Made by a program: the position numbers and the translations under genes
In this document: piece by piece, positions 1 through 6,574 of the stretch
Position numbering within the stretch: position 1 is the first letter of the stretch
Layout of the letters: every line of letters begins with the position of its first letter
Source: Flavobacteriales bacterium UBA6057
Lineage (GTDB): Bacteria; Bacteroidota; Bacteroidia; Flavobacteriales_G; Salibacteraceae
Length of the DNA stretch: 64,000 bases
Direction of reading: 5' to 3'
Assembly (NCBI GenBank): GCA_002428995.1
Contig: DIYJ01000018.1
Span: 62,001 to 126,000, forward strand
Notes under the pieces: model-generated
What the model was told of the DNA's origin: nothing
What the model saw: only the letters and a program-made list of their open reading frames with translations
Databases searched by the model: none

Positions 1-736
1 CCCGAAAGACATTGTAGCGGGCGATTTCTACTGGATCAAGCGGGTAGGGGAGCGCGTCCTGTTTGCAGCCGCAGATTGCACCGGACACGGTGTTCCCGGA
101 GCGATGGTCAGTGTCATCTGCAACAGTGCCTTGAACCGTGCCGTGCGTGAATTTGGTTTGACAGAGCCAGCAGCAATTTTGGACATGACGGCTTCACTCG
201 TAGAAGAAGCCTTTCAGCAAAGCGATCATGATGTAAAGGATGGCATGGACATTTCGTTGGGTTCTGTTGGGCCTTTGATCAAGTCAGTTTCCCCTTCCGG
301 AGCTGCTGGTGGTGAAGCTGAGACAGAGCACCGGGAATTGCACTGGGCGGGCGCCAATAACCCTCTCTGGATTGTTACTGAGCGAAACATTCCGGAGCTG
401 AGCGAAAACATGATCGAAGCGAATGGGCAAAGACTGTATGAGGTGAAAGCAGACAAGCAACCCATTGGTCAGTACGCAAACCGTAAGGCCTATCGTCACC
501 ATCAACTCCGACTGGCCAAAGGAGATGTGGTCTACCTCTTTTCAGATGGTTTCCCCGACCAATTTGGAGGTGAGAAGGGAAAAAAGTACAAGTCCAGACC
601 GTTCAAGCATTTCCTTTTGAGCATCCAGGATCAATCGATGCGAACCCAACGCGAGACACTTGAACAGGAGTTCAAAACCTGGCAAGGAGCACTCGAGCAG
701 GTGGATGATGTATGCGTGATTGGGGTCAGAATCTAG
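1..736 (+). CDS. SpoIIE-type (PP2C-like) serine/threonine phosphatase, 5' partial
   Basis: The reading frame is open from base 2, so the start lies upstream of the window; about 244 residues of the C-terminus are present. The first visible residues carry the metal-binding motif PKDIVAGDFYW, followed by ADCTGHGVPGAMVS and, near the end, YLFSDGFPDQFGG. These are the three hallmark blocks of the SpoIIE/RsbU PP2C family, which dephosphorylates anti-sigma antagonists or other phosphoproteins in the cytoplasm. The acidic metal ligands (D in GDFYW, D in ADCTGHG, D in SDGF) are all present, so it should be active. It closely resembles the C-terminal domain of the 1083-residue sensor phosphatase at 6561-9812 and probably had a similar N-terminal sensor outside the window. 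Substrate unknown. Confidence 0.88.
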   Translation, partial: PKDIVAGDFYWIKRVGERVLFAAADCTGHGVPGAMVSVICNSALNRAVREFGLTEPAAILDMTASLVEEAFQQSDHDVKDGMDISLGSVGPLIKSVSPSGAAGGEAETEHRELHWAGANNPLWIVTERNIPELSENMIEANGQRLYEVKADKQPIGQYANRKAYRHHQLRLAKGDVVYLFSDGFPDQFGGEKGKKYKSRPFKHFLLSIQDQSMRTQRETLEQEFKTWQGALEQVDDVCVIGVRI

Positions 737-965
737 CGCATGGTGTACTTGAGTCAGTGAGGTTGGTTCTTTTGCTATATGCTATCAGCCATCATCTCTT
801 AGTGGGAAGTGTGGATGTTCGTTGTACTTGCATTGCGTTAGCCACAGGCCAGGAATCAGATGGCTTTCATTGAATTTGAGGTTGAGATTGAAGTTGATGT
901 TTTTAGCCGTCAGCCTAAGCTGTTCTCGCTGACAGCTAATAGCCAGTAGCTGATAGCCTTTTCAT
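737..965. repeat. Intergenic dispersed repeat, copy 1
   Basis: This gene-free stretch has simple, low-complexity phrases that recur at 40005-40400: a TTTCATTGAATTTGAGGTT block (near 865-885), a TTGAAGTTGATGTTTT block (near 889-905) and several CTATCAGC/AGCTGATAG/CAGCTAATAG words. The copy at 40005-40400 has the near-identical TTTCATTGATTTTGAGGTT, TTGAAGTTGAGGTTTT and AGCTATCAGC words. No open frame of any interest crosses it. Both patches end just before a promoter-like sequence. What spreads the element is unknown. Confidence 0.6.
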
Positions 966-973
966 TAGTTTGA

Positions 974-1006
974 TTTGCCATTTATTTTAGTATTCGTTTA
1001 TATTTG
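974..1006 (+). promoter_or_regulatory. Bacteroidota-type promoter of the radical SAM gene
   Basis: TTTG at 974-977 and TATATTTG at 999-1006 are separated by 21 bases and match the Bacteroidota -33 (TTG) and -7 (TAnnTTTG) elements. The -7 element overlaps the upstream TTG (1004) that would otherwise be the first possible start codon, which argues that translation starts at the GTG at 1013 on a nearly leaderless transcript. Confidence 0.5.
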
Positions 1007-1012
1007 GCTTTC

Positions 1013-2077
1013 GTGAAAACTCACCAAAAAGGACAAGGCGCACAAGTCAACCCTCACAATCGTTTTCTCAAGCATGAAAGGCTGGAAGAGGATGCTTACC
1101 TCAACTATCTGGCGGCTGAAGGAGAGGAAAAGGCTGAGCGCACCAGCTATACAGAGGTGTTTCCTAAGACCATCGTCAATCGAGTCACCAGCCCCGATGT
1201 TGGGATGGATTGGTCGTTGAATCCTTATCAAGGTTGTGAACACGGGTGCACCTATTGCTATGCCAGAAATACGCATGAATTCTGGGGATTCAGCTCTGGA
1301 ATTGACTTCGAACGGAAGGTTCTGATCAAGAAAAACGCTCCTGAACTATTGGCTCAGACCCTCGAAAAGAAAAGCTGGATAGCTGCCCCCATTGTGCTTT
1401 CAGGAAACACAGACTGCTATCAGCCCGCAGAGCGGAAGTTTCAGATCACTCGTCAGCTCTTGCAAACCTTCTGGCGTTTCCGGCATCCGGTGGGCGTGAT
1501 TACTAAAAACGCAATGATTCAGCGTGACCTCGACATCGTGAAGCAATTGCATTCCGAGAACCTCATTCAGGTTGTGCTATCCATCACCACGCTGGATGAA
1601 GATCTGAGGCGGAAAATGGAGCCTCGCACAGCATCCACTCATCAACGCTTGAAAACCGTGGAAGCCCTTGCCAAGATCGGAGTGCCGGTTTCGGTGATGA
1701 TGGCACCTATTGTTCCCGGGTTGAACAGTCATGAAATATTCCAGGTGCTTCGCGCTGCGAAAAATGCCGGAGCCCGAACTGCCAACTATACTGCGGTTCG
1801 ACTCAATGGCCAGATCGGTGAGATTTTCACGGACTGGCTGCAACATACTTTCCCAGACCGAGCCGAGAAGGTGCTTAATCATATTTCTGGCATGCATGGA
1901 GGAAGCCTGCGCGATAGCCAGTTTGGCAGACGTATGAGAGGAGAGGGCCAAATGGCGAGGCAAATCTCAGATACATTCAGGCTGGCGAGAAAGAAGTTTT
2001 TCGGAGAGCCGCAGCCAATTGCTTTGAATTGCGTTCTACATAATAACTACAAAGATGATCAGCTATCTTTGTTTTAG
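1013..2077 (+). CDS. Radical SAM protein, PA0069/Rv2578c-like (SplB-type)
   Basis: The protein has about 354 residues. The radical SAM cysteine triad is CEHGCTYC, followed by YARNTHEFWGFSSGIDFE, a conserved signature of the PA0069/Rv2578c radical SAM group, which is distantly related to spore photoproduct lyase. The N-terminal KGQGAQVNPHNRF is also typical. These enzymes bind a 4Fe-4S cluster and S-adenosylmethionine; the reaction of this group is not established to my knowledge, though a DNA-repair role is often suggested. The start is uncertain: a TTG at 1004 extends the frame by three residues but falls inside the -7 promoter element, so I chose the GTG at 1013. The next gene follows after 12 bp and is probably cotranscribed. 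Confidence 0.87.
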   Translation: MKTHQKGQGAQVNPHNRFLKHERLEEDAYLNYLAAEGEEKAERTSYTEVFPKTIVNRVTSPDVGMDWSLNPYQGCEHGCTYCYARNTHEFWGFSSGIDFERKVLIKKNAPELLAQTLEKKSWIAAPIVLSGNTDCYQPAERKFQITRQLLQTFWRFRHPVGVITKNAMIQRDLDIVKQLHSENLIQVVLSITTLDEDLRRKMEPRTASTHQRLKTVEALAKIGVPVSVMMAPIVPGLNSHEIFQVLRAAKNAGARTANYTAVRLNGQIGEIFTDWLQHTFPDRAEKVLNHISGMHGGSLRDSQFGRRMRGEGQMARQISDTFRLARKKFFGEPQPIALNCVLHNNYKDDQLSLF

Positions 2078-2089
2078 AACCTCTTCAAA

Positions 2090-2899
2090 ATGAGATACTT
2101 ATATATACTTCTCCTCCTCGTGCTTTGTTCTTTTCAGTCGTCTAAGAAGGAAAAGGACTATTCTAAGATTCTTCCTGGCCTGGTAAAGGTGACTGAAAAC
2201 CTATACTATGATGCTACGGAGGTCACGAATCTGGGTTGGCTCGAATACACCTACTATTATCAGCAAAGGTTCGGTAAGGATTCAGAAGAGTATCTCGCTA
2301 CTCTACCCGATAGCAACGTATGGTTAAAAGAGTCGGAGTTCGGAGCTCCTTACACGACATACTATCTGAATCATCCTGCATACCGAGGATATCCTGTAGT
2401 TGGGGTTTCCTGGGAGCAAGCGTTCAACTATTGTGCATGGAGAACAGAGCGAGTAAAAGAGGCGCTTGAAGTTCAAGGTAAGCTGGATAAAGCCCCTGAG
2501 TATTTCCAATATCGATTGCCTACTTATCAGGAATGGCAAATGATGTATGCTGATGTCAAGACACTGGATGACAAGATTGGTGAAGAGGGAAAGAAGGCTT
2601 TTCGAGGCATGTATCGCTGGAACATGAAGCGTTCCGGAGAAGAGTCGATGGGTGTTGCCGGAAAGCTGAATGACAATGCTGACATAACAGCTCCTGCAAA
2701 GAGTTACTGGCCCAATCAATACGGAGTATACAACATCAAGGGGAACGTCAGCGAGTGGATTATGGAGCCCAATACACACGTTGGAGGAGCATGGAATACA
2801 GACATGCAAGCAGACGTGTCAGAAAAGCAGATTTCGGAGGCCGCTACTTCAACCGTTGGTTTCCGTTGTGTTTGTGAGCTGGCAGCCGAAGCTCCTTAA
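2090..2899 (+). CDS. Formylglycine-generating-enzyme-fold protein, GldJ/GldK-like
   Basis: This 269-residue exported protein has a hydrophobic N-terminus ending near VLCSFQSS. Signal peptidase I and a weak lipobox are both possible, although the residue before Cys is Leu, which is not canonical. The body has the SUMF1/FGE-sulfatase fold signatures: YYDATEVTN near residue 40, YPVVGVSWEQAFNYCAWRTERV near 100, GNVSEWI near 215 and GFRCV at the end. The wording of the middle motif is closest to the gliding/T9SS lipoproteins GldJ and GldK, though the protein is shorter than those. The cysteine pair used for catalysis by true FGE is not seen, so a structural or binding role is more likely. The stop codon overlaps the convergent next gene in the sequence TTAA. 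Confidence 0.75.
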   Translation: MRYLYILLLLVLCSFQSSKKEKDYSKILPGLVKVTENLYYDATEVTNLGWLEYTYYYQQRFGKDSEEYLATLPDSNVWLKESEFGAPYTTYYLNHPAYRGYPVVGVSWEQAFNYCAWRTERVKEALEVQGKLDKAPEYFQYRLPTYQEWQMMYADVKTLDDKIGEEGKKAFRGMYRWNMKRSGEESMGVAGKLNDNADITAPAKSYWPNQYGVYNIKGNVSEWIMEPNTHVGGAWNTDMQADVSEKQISEAATSTVGFRCVCELAAEAP

Positions 2900-3435
2900 C
2901 GCGCAGCCAATCGCGCGAGCTTTTTTCTCAGGTTTTTGGATCGGGCGTACAATCCAGCGCTGTCGTTTTGTTGCTGAACAATGGACAGGCATTCTTCCAA
3001 TTCTTGACGCAGTTCTTCAAACGGACGCGCAATGTTGAATGCTACCAACATGGAATGTGCCCGCACAGCTACAGCATGTTTCGGACTCCTCAGCGTTTGG
3101 ATGGCGCGATCAAATACCTCACCCGATAAGTCTTCATGTATTTCTACAAAGGTGAGTGAACGCCACAAGTCTCGCTCCATCCCATTGTGATTGCAAGCCT
3201 TCAATAAATCCCAGATGAGCACCACGTTTTCTTTTCCAATGTCGGGTTGGTCCTCCAGAAAATGAGTGAGTGTCCACGTCAGGTACCATCTTACGGGGAG
3301 TTCCTGTTCGGGGATTTCCTGCAGAAAGACAGACAGGTCAAAAGGCTCACGGTGCATGCGTTCCACCTGCCTTGCCACGGAAGCCTTGCTTCGATCTTTC
3401 GCCAGGGCATCGGCAATGTCGCGCGTGGTAAGCAA
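2896..3435 (-). CDS. Hypothetical alpha-helical (HEAT-like) protein
   Basis: This 179-residue soluble protein has no signal peptide. The sequence alternates amphipathic helices (for example LPVRWYLTWTLTHFLED and LRSPKHAVAVRAHSMLVAF), which resembles short HEAT-type repeats with an R-H/A-V-R pattern. I do not recognise a catalytic motif or a named family. Five bases separate its start from the stop of the 104-residue gene upstream, and that gene overlaps the one before it, so the three minus-strand genes from 4264 to 2896 are probably one transcript. Function unknown. Confidence 0.7.
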   Translation of the reverse strand: MLTTRDIADALAKDRSKASVARQVERMHREPFDLSVFLQEIPEQELPVRWYLTWTLTHFLEDQPDIGKENVVLIWDLLKACNHNGMERDLWRSLTFVEIHEDLSGEVFDRAIQTLRSPKHAVAVRAHSMLVAFNIARPFEELRQELEECLSIVQQQNDSAGLYARSKNLRKKLARLAAR

Positions 3436-3440
3436 TGGAT

Positions 3441-3755
3441 TTACTTTTTGCTGCGGTTGGGCATTTTCAGCTTGTCGATCATTTCGATCGAAATGGGATC
3501 GGAGTAGACTCCATAGGCGTCAATGAGCAATCCCTTTCTTCCATCATCAGTTGAAACCGCGTAGAGGATGGAGTTGTCATCTGGGTCGCTCATCCCTTCA
3601 AACCGATGAACAGATTCTACTTCGAAGTCCTGCGATCCGTAAGAACGATCCACACCTTCGCAGGAGAGGCAGTCAAACTTGAGTTTAAAGTCATGCGTGT
3701 AACCCACCTTTTGAAGGTCGTTTACAGCCTCGCTGAGTGTGTCGTAGCTTTTCAT
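3441..3755 (-). CDS. Small conserved protein of the Bacteroidota 'PRPP synthetase'-mislabelled family
   Basis: This 104-residue acidic cytoplasmic protein begins MKSYDTLSEAVNDLQKVGYTHDF and has a C-x2-C pair in CLSC. Proteins of this length and N-terminus are common in Bacteroidota and are often labelled phosphoribosylpyrophosphate synthetase in databases. Nothing in the sequence supports that: it is about one third of the length of Prs and lacks a PRPP loop. Its start overlaps the stop of the upstream 170-residue gene by 4 bp (ATGA), showing translational coupling. The real function is unknown; a small regulator or adaptor is a guess. Confidence 0.7.
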   Translation of the reverse strand: MKSYDTLSEAVNDLQKVGYTHDFKLKFDCLSCEGVDRSYGSQDFEVESVHRFEGMSDPDDNSILYAVSTDDGRKGLLIDAYGVYSDPISIEMIDKLKMPNRSKK

Positions 3756-4264
3756 TTGCTTCTAAAATAATGGTCTTTCTCGCGGAATAACAGATTGAAG
3801 GTGGTCAGGGATCCATAACACCTGGAAATGTACTGTTGAAGGTTCACCTTATCCTCATCGTTCAGTTTTTCGTGTGAATTGATGTTTTGCTCCAATACGC
3901 GCAGGCGATCCCTTACCATCACGATCTTATGGAAGAATGTTTCCATTGGGATTTCCTTCACTTGCAACGATTCGTCTGCCGGGTGCATCATCACCTTGCC
4001 GCCTTCCCAACGATCACCCAGCGGCACTTTTTCATTGAGCGCATCATACTTCTCCAATACGGACATCAATACTTCCTCCACGGCACTGATGTCTATGGAA
4101 GGGCCTGAGCCACCTTCCATCTCTTCGATGATTTCCAGCTCGTCTGAGTCCTTTCGTATTTCAATTTTTCCGCTTCGCTCGAAGAAAATCTCATAGCTTG
4201 AAATTCCTTCCTTACTGATGATGCCTTCTCCGTAGCGTTCGTGTTCGATGCGTGTTCCTCTCAT
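3752..4264 (-). CDS. Hypothetical protein with N-terminal small beta-barrel-like segment and C-terminal helices
   Basis: The call assumes the ATG at 4264 (170 residues). The N-terminus MRGTRIEHERYGEGII resembles the short G-x-x-V/I-E-H-x-x-Y/F-G-x-G motif of Tudor/SH3-like domains, such as the tail of UvrD-type helicases. The rest is charged, with a helical C-terminus. The frame stays open to 4336, but that longer start would pass through TAGATTTG (minus strand, 4292-4285), a good -7 promoter match 20 bases before the ATG at 4264, and adds residues that do not look domain-like. No family is recognised. It is the first gene of a three-gene minus-strand set and is divergent from the symporter. 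Confidence 0.6.
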   Translation of the reverse strand: MRGTRIEHERYGEGIISKEGISSYEIFFERSGKIEIRKDSDELEIIEEMEGGSGPSIDISAVEEVLMSVLEKYDALNEKVPLGDRWEGGKVMMHPADESLQVKEIPMETFFHKIVMVRDRLRVLEQNINSHEKLNDEDKVNLQQYISRCYGSLTTFNLLFREKDHYFRSK

Positions 4265-4338
4265 GTCCGGTACATTGATGTTGACAAATCTAAACACCGG
4301 ATGGGTTGCGGATACCTGTGCTTGCTTTATTTGCATCA

Positions 4339-5796
4339 ATGAGTGCGTTAACGGCCACCCTTATCATCCTTGGCTATTTCAGTGTGTTGATCCTTATCTC
4401 CTTTCTCACCGGAAAGGATGATTCGAACGAGGCTTTTTTCATCGGTAAAAAGCAGTCGCCCTGGTACGTTGTCGCCTTTGGAATGATTGGTGCTTCGCTC
4501 AGTGGAGTCACCTTCATTTCCGTTCCCGGATGGGTGGCTAGCAGCCAGTTTTCCTACATGCAGATGGTGCTCGGCTATTTGGCCGGTTACGCTGTGGTAG
4601 CCACAGTGTTGATGCCCCTGTATTATAGGCTCAATCTTACTTCTATCTACGGTTACCTCGAAAGCCGATTCGGTTTTTGGTCTTACAAGACAGGTGCCTT
4701 TTACTTTCTCATCAGCCGGGTGATTGGTGCTTCTTTTCGTCTTTTCCTGGTGGCCATTGCGTTGCATTTCGCGGTGTTTGAAAAGCTGGGTTGGCCCTTT
4801 TGGGCAGCCGTTGTGGCCACGGTGCTGCTTATTTGGGTTTACACATTCAGGAGCGGCATCAAGACGATCATTTGGACAGACACGCTGCAAACGGCTTCCA
4901 TGCTGCTGGCAGTGATTGTTACGGTTTGGGTCATGAAAGATGCCTTCGACTGGGGATGGGGCGAGATGGTCACAAACGTGAGAGAGTCGAGCTACTCGAA
5001 GTGGTTTTTCTGGGGTGATTGGAACGATCGTCAACACTTTGTCAAACAGTTCATCGGTGGTATGTTCATTACCATCGCTATGACAGGGCTTGATCAGGAT
5101 ATGATGCAGAAAAACCTGAGTTGCAGAAGCATTGGTGATGCCCAGAAAAACATGCTTTGGTTCAGTGTGATTTTGGTCTTTGCCAACCTGCTCTTTCTGT
5201 CTTTTGGAGCGATGCTCTACCTCTTTGCAGACCGCATAGGCTTTGATCCATCGATTACCGGTGACAAGCTCTATCCAGCTTTGGCGCTGGATGGTGAGTT
5301 GGGCGCAGTTGCTGGCGTTTTATTCATCATTGGGTTGATTGCCGCAGCCTATTCCAGTGCAGACAGTGCGCTTACGGCTCTCACCACCTCGTTTTGTGTT
5401 GATTTCCTTGGAATGGACCGCAAATCAAATCCTCGCGACCGGAAGCTTCGCAAGATGGTCCATGTTGGTTTTTCAGTCTTGTTGGTGATCGTTATCCTCG
5501 TGTTCAAGGCGCTCAATAACCAGAGTGTTATCGCTGAGCTTTTTCGGGTGGCAACGTACACCTATGGTCCGCTGTTGGGGCTTTATGCCTTCGGATTGAT
5601 GACAAGACTTCAGGTGAAAGATCGATGGGTTCCGCTGGTGTGTATTGCTTCCCCGGTGATTTGCTATCTGCTTCAGACCTATTCGGAAACCCTGTTCAGC
5701 GGCTATCAGATCGGATTTGAACTCTTGCCGATGAATGGCTTCATCACTTTTCTTGGCCTTTGGGCGATAAGCAGTACTTCGCGTAAGCCTGCTTAG
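4339..5796 (+). CDS. Sodium:solute symporter (SSS family)
   Basis: This 485-residue integral membrane protein has about 13 hydrophobic segments. The first helix is followed by NEAFFIGKKQSPWYVVAFGMIGASLSG, typical of the SSS (SLC5-like) N-terminus, and GLIAAAYSSADSALTALTTSF near residue 345 is the family signature around the sodium site. It imports an organic solute with Na+ across the inner membrane; the substrate cannot be told. The frame extends upstream to a TTG at 4306, but the ATG at 4339 gives the normal short N-terminus. The 3' end overlaps the convergent TPR gene by 53 bp, which is unusual. A second, longer SSS protein lies at 47835-49796. Confidence 0.9.
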   Translation: MSALTATLIILGYFSVLILISFLTGKDDSNEAFFIGKKQSPWYVVAFGMIGASLSGVTFISVPGWVASSQFSYMQMVLGYLAGYAVVATVLMPLYYRLNLTSIYGYLESRFGFWSYKTGAFYFLISRVIGASFRLFLVAIALHFAVFEKLGWPFWAAVVATVLLIWVYTFRSGIKTIIWTDTLQTASMLLAVIVTVWVMKDAFDWGWGEMVTNVRESSYSKWFFWGDWNDRQHFVKQFIGGMFITIAMTGLDQDMMQKNLSCRSIGDAQKNMLWFSVILVFANLLFLSFGAMLYLFADRIGFDPSITGDKLYPALALDGELGAVAGVLFIIGLIAAAYSSADSALTALTTSFCVDFLGMDRKSNPRDRKLRKMVHVGFSVLLVIVILVFKALNNQSVIAELFRVATYTYGPLLGLYAFGLMTRLQVKDRWVPLVCIASPVICYLLQTYSETLFSGYQIGFELLPMNGFITFLGLWAISSTSRKPA

Positions 5797-6574
5797 CAGG
5801 TAAGCTTCCCAGTTCGTCTCCGCGCTTCCATGCCTCACATGCTTCGGTCCCTCGATCCATGAAGTAGTAGTTCACACCCAGGTTATACCATGCCCGCTCG
5901 TTTTCGGTGGTCAGTGTGGTAAGCTTCTTCAGCATCTTGGCGCTTTGTTCATAGTCCCTCATCTTGTTCAGGTTCAGTCCCATCGCCAGCAAAATGTCAG
6001 GATCGAGCGGAGAAGCATTGTGCGCTCGATTGAACAGGCTGTCTGCCAGAGAATGATGCTCTGCATAAAACGCTGAAAGCCCGGTGTTGTACAAAGCGGA
6101 AGGATGGTAGGGGCGAATGGTCAGAGCTTCAGAATAAGCTGATAGTGATTCTTCGTAGCGCTTCATTTCCAGCAGGCATTGACCTCTTTTCTGGTGCGCT
6201 TTGAAATCGTCAGGATGGCTCTTGAGGTGCTTTTCCAAAAAGCGCAACGCTCCGCGCAGGTTGCCCTGATTCATCTGGATCAAGCCTCGGTAGTAATCTG
6301 CTCTTTCTTCCGTTCCGCCCAGCGAAGTATAGGAATTGAGGTCAACGAGTGCAGGTTGATAGTCTCCCTTGTGTAGCTTAAGCATGGCCCGCTCCCAGTA
6401 GAACGGAGCGAACTCAGGATCCTTTTCGATCCAGCTATTCAGCTTGTAAGTGGCTTTGGATGTATCGCCCTTGGCAAGAATCTTATCGAGCTTTTTCAGC
6501 TTGTTCTCCTGAGCTGTGCCCGAAATGGCCAAGCATAGCGCAATCACGGTCAGACATAGTCTAATCCGGTCCAT
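5744..6574 (-). CDS. Exported tetratricopeptide repeat protein
   Basis: From the ATG at 6574 the protein has 276 residues, with a signal peptide (MDRIRLCLTVIALCLAISGTAQ). The mature part is a chain of TPR units, for example WERAMLKLHKGDYQPALVDL, AHQKRGQCLLEMKRYEESLS and ALYNTGLSAFYAEHHSLADS, that should form a superhelical scaffold in the periplasm. Its start overlaps the end of the giant sensor phosphatase gene by 14 bp, so the two are probably translationally coupled and functionally linked. An upstream in-frame start at 6679 would bury the signal peptide and was not chosen. Its last 53 bp overlap the convergent symporter gene. Partner and exact role unknown. Confidence 0.82.
   Translation of the reverse strand: MDRIRLCLTVIALCLAISGTAQENKLKKLDKILAKGDTSKATYKLNSWIEKDPEFAPFYWERAMLKLHKGDYQPALVDLNSYTSLGGTEERADYYRGLIQMNQGNLRGALRFLEKHLKSHPDDFKAHQKRGQCLLEMKRYEESLSAYSEALTIRPYHPSALYNTGLSAFYAEHHSLADSLFNRAHNASPLDPDILLAMGLNLNKMRDYEQSAKMLKKLTTLTTENERAWYNLGVNYYFMDRGTEACEAWKRGDELGSLPAKQAYAKYCLSPKGQEK

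Noticed and set aside
3441..3755. Phosphoribosylpyrophosphate synthetase
   Set aside because: Database label for this small family only; length and motifs do not fit.
4348..5037. 229-codon open frame antisense to the symporter
   Set aside because: Low-complexity, basic and His-rich translation; no domain or signal; explained by codon bias of the real gene on the other strand.
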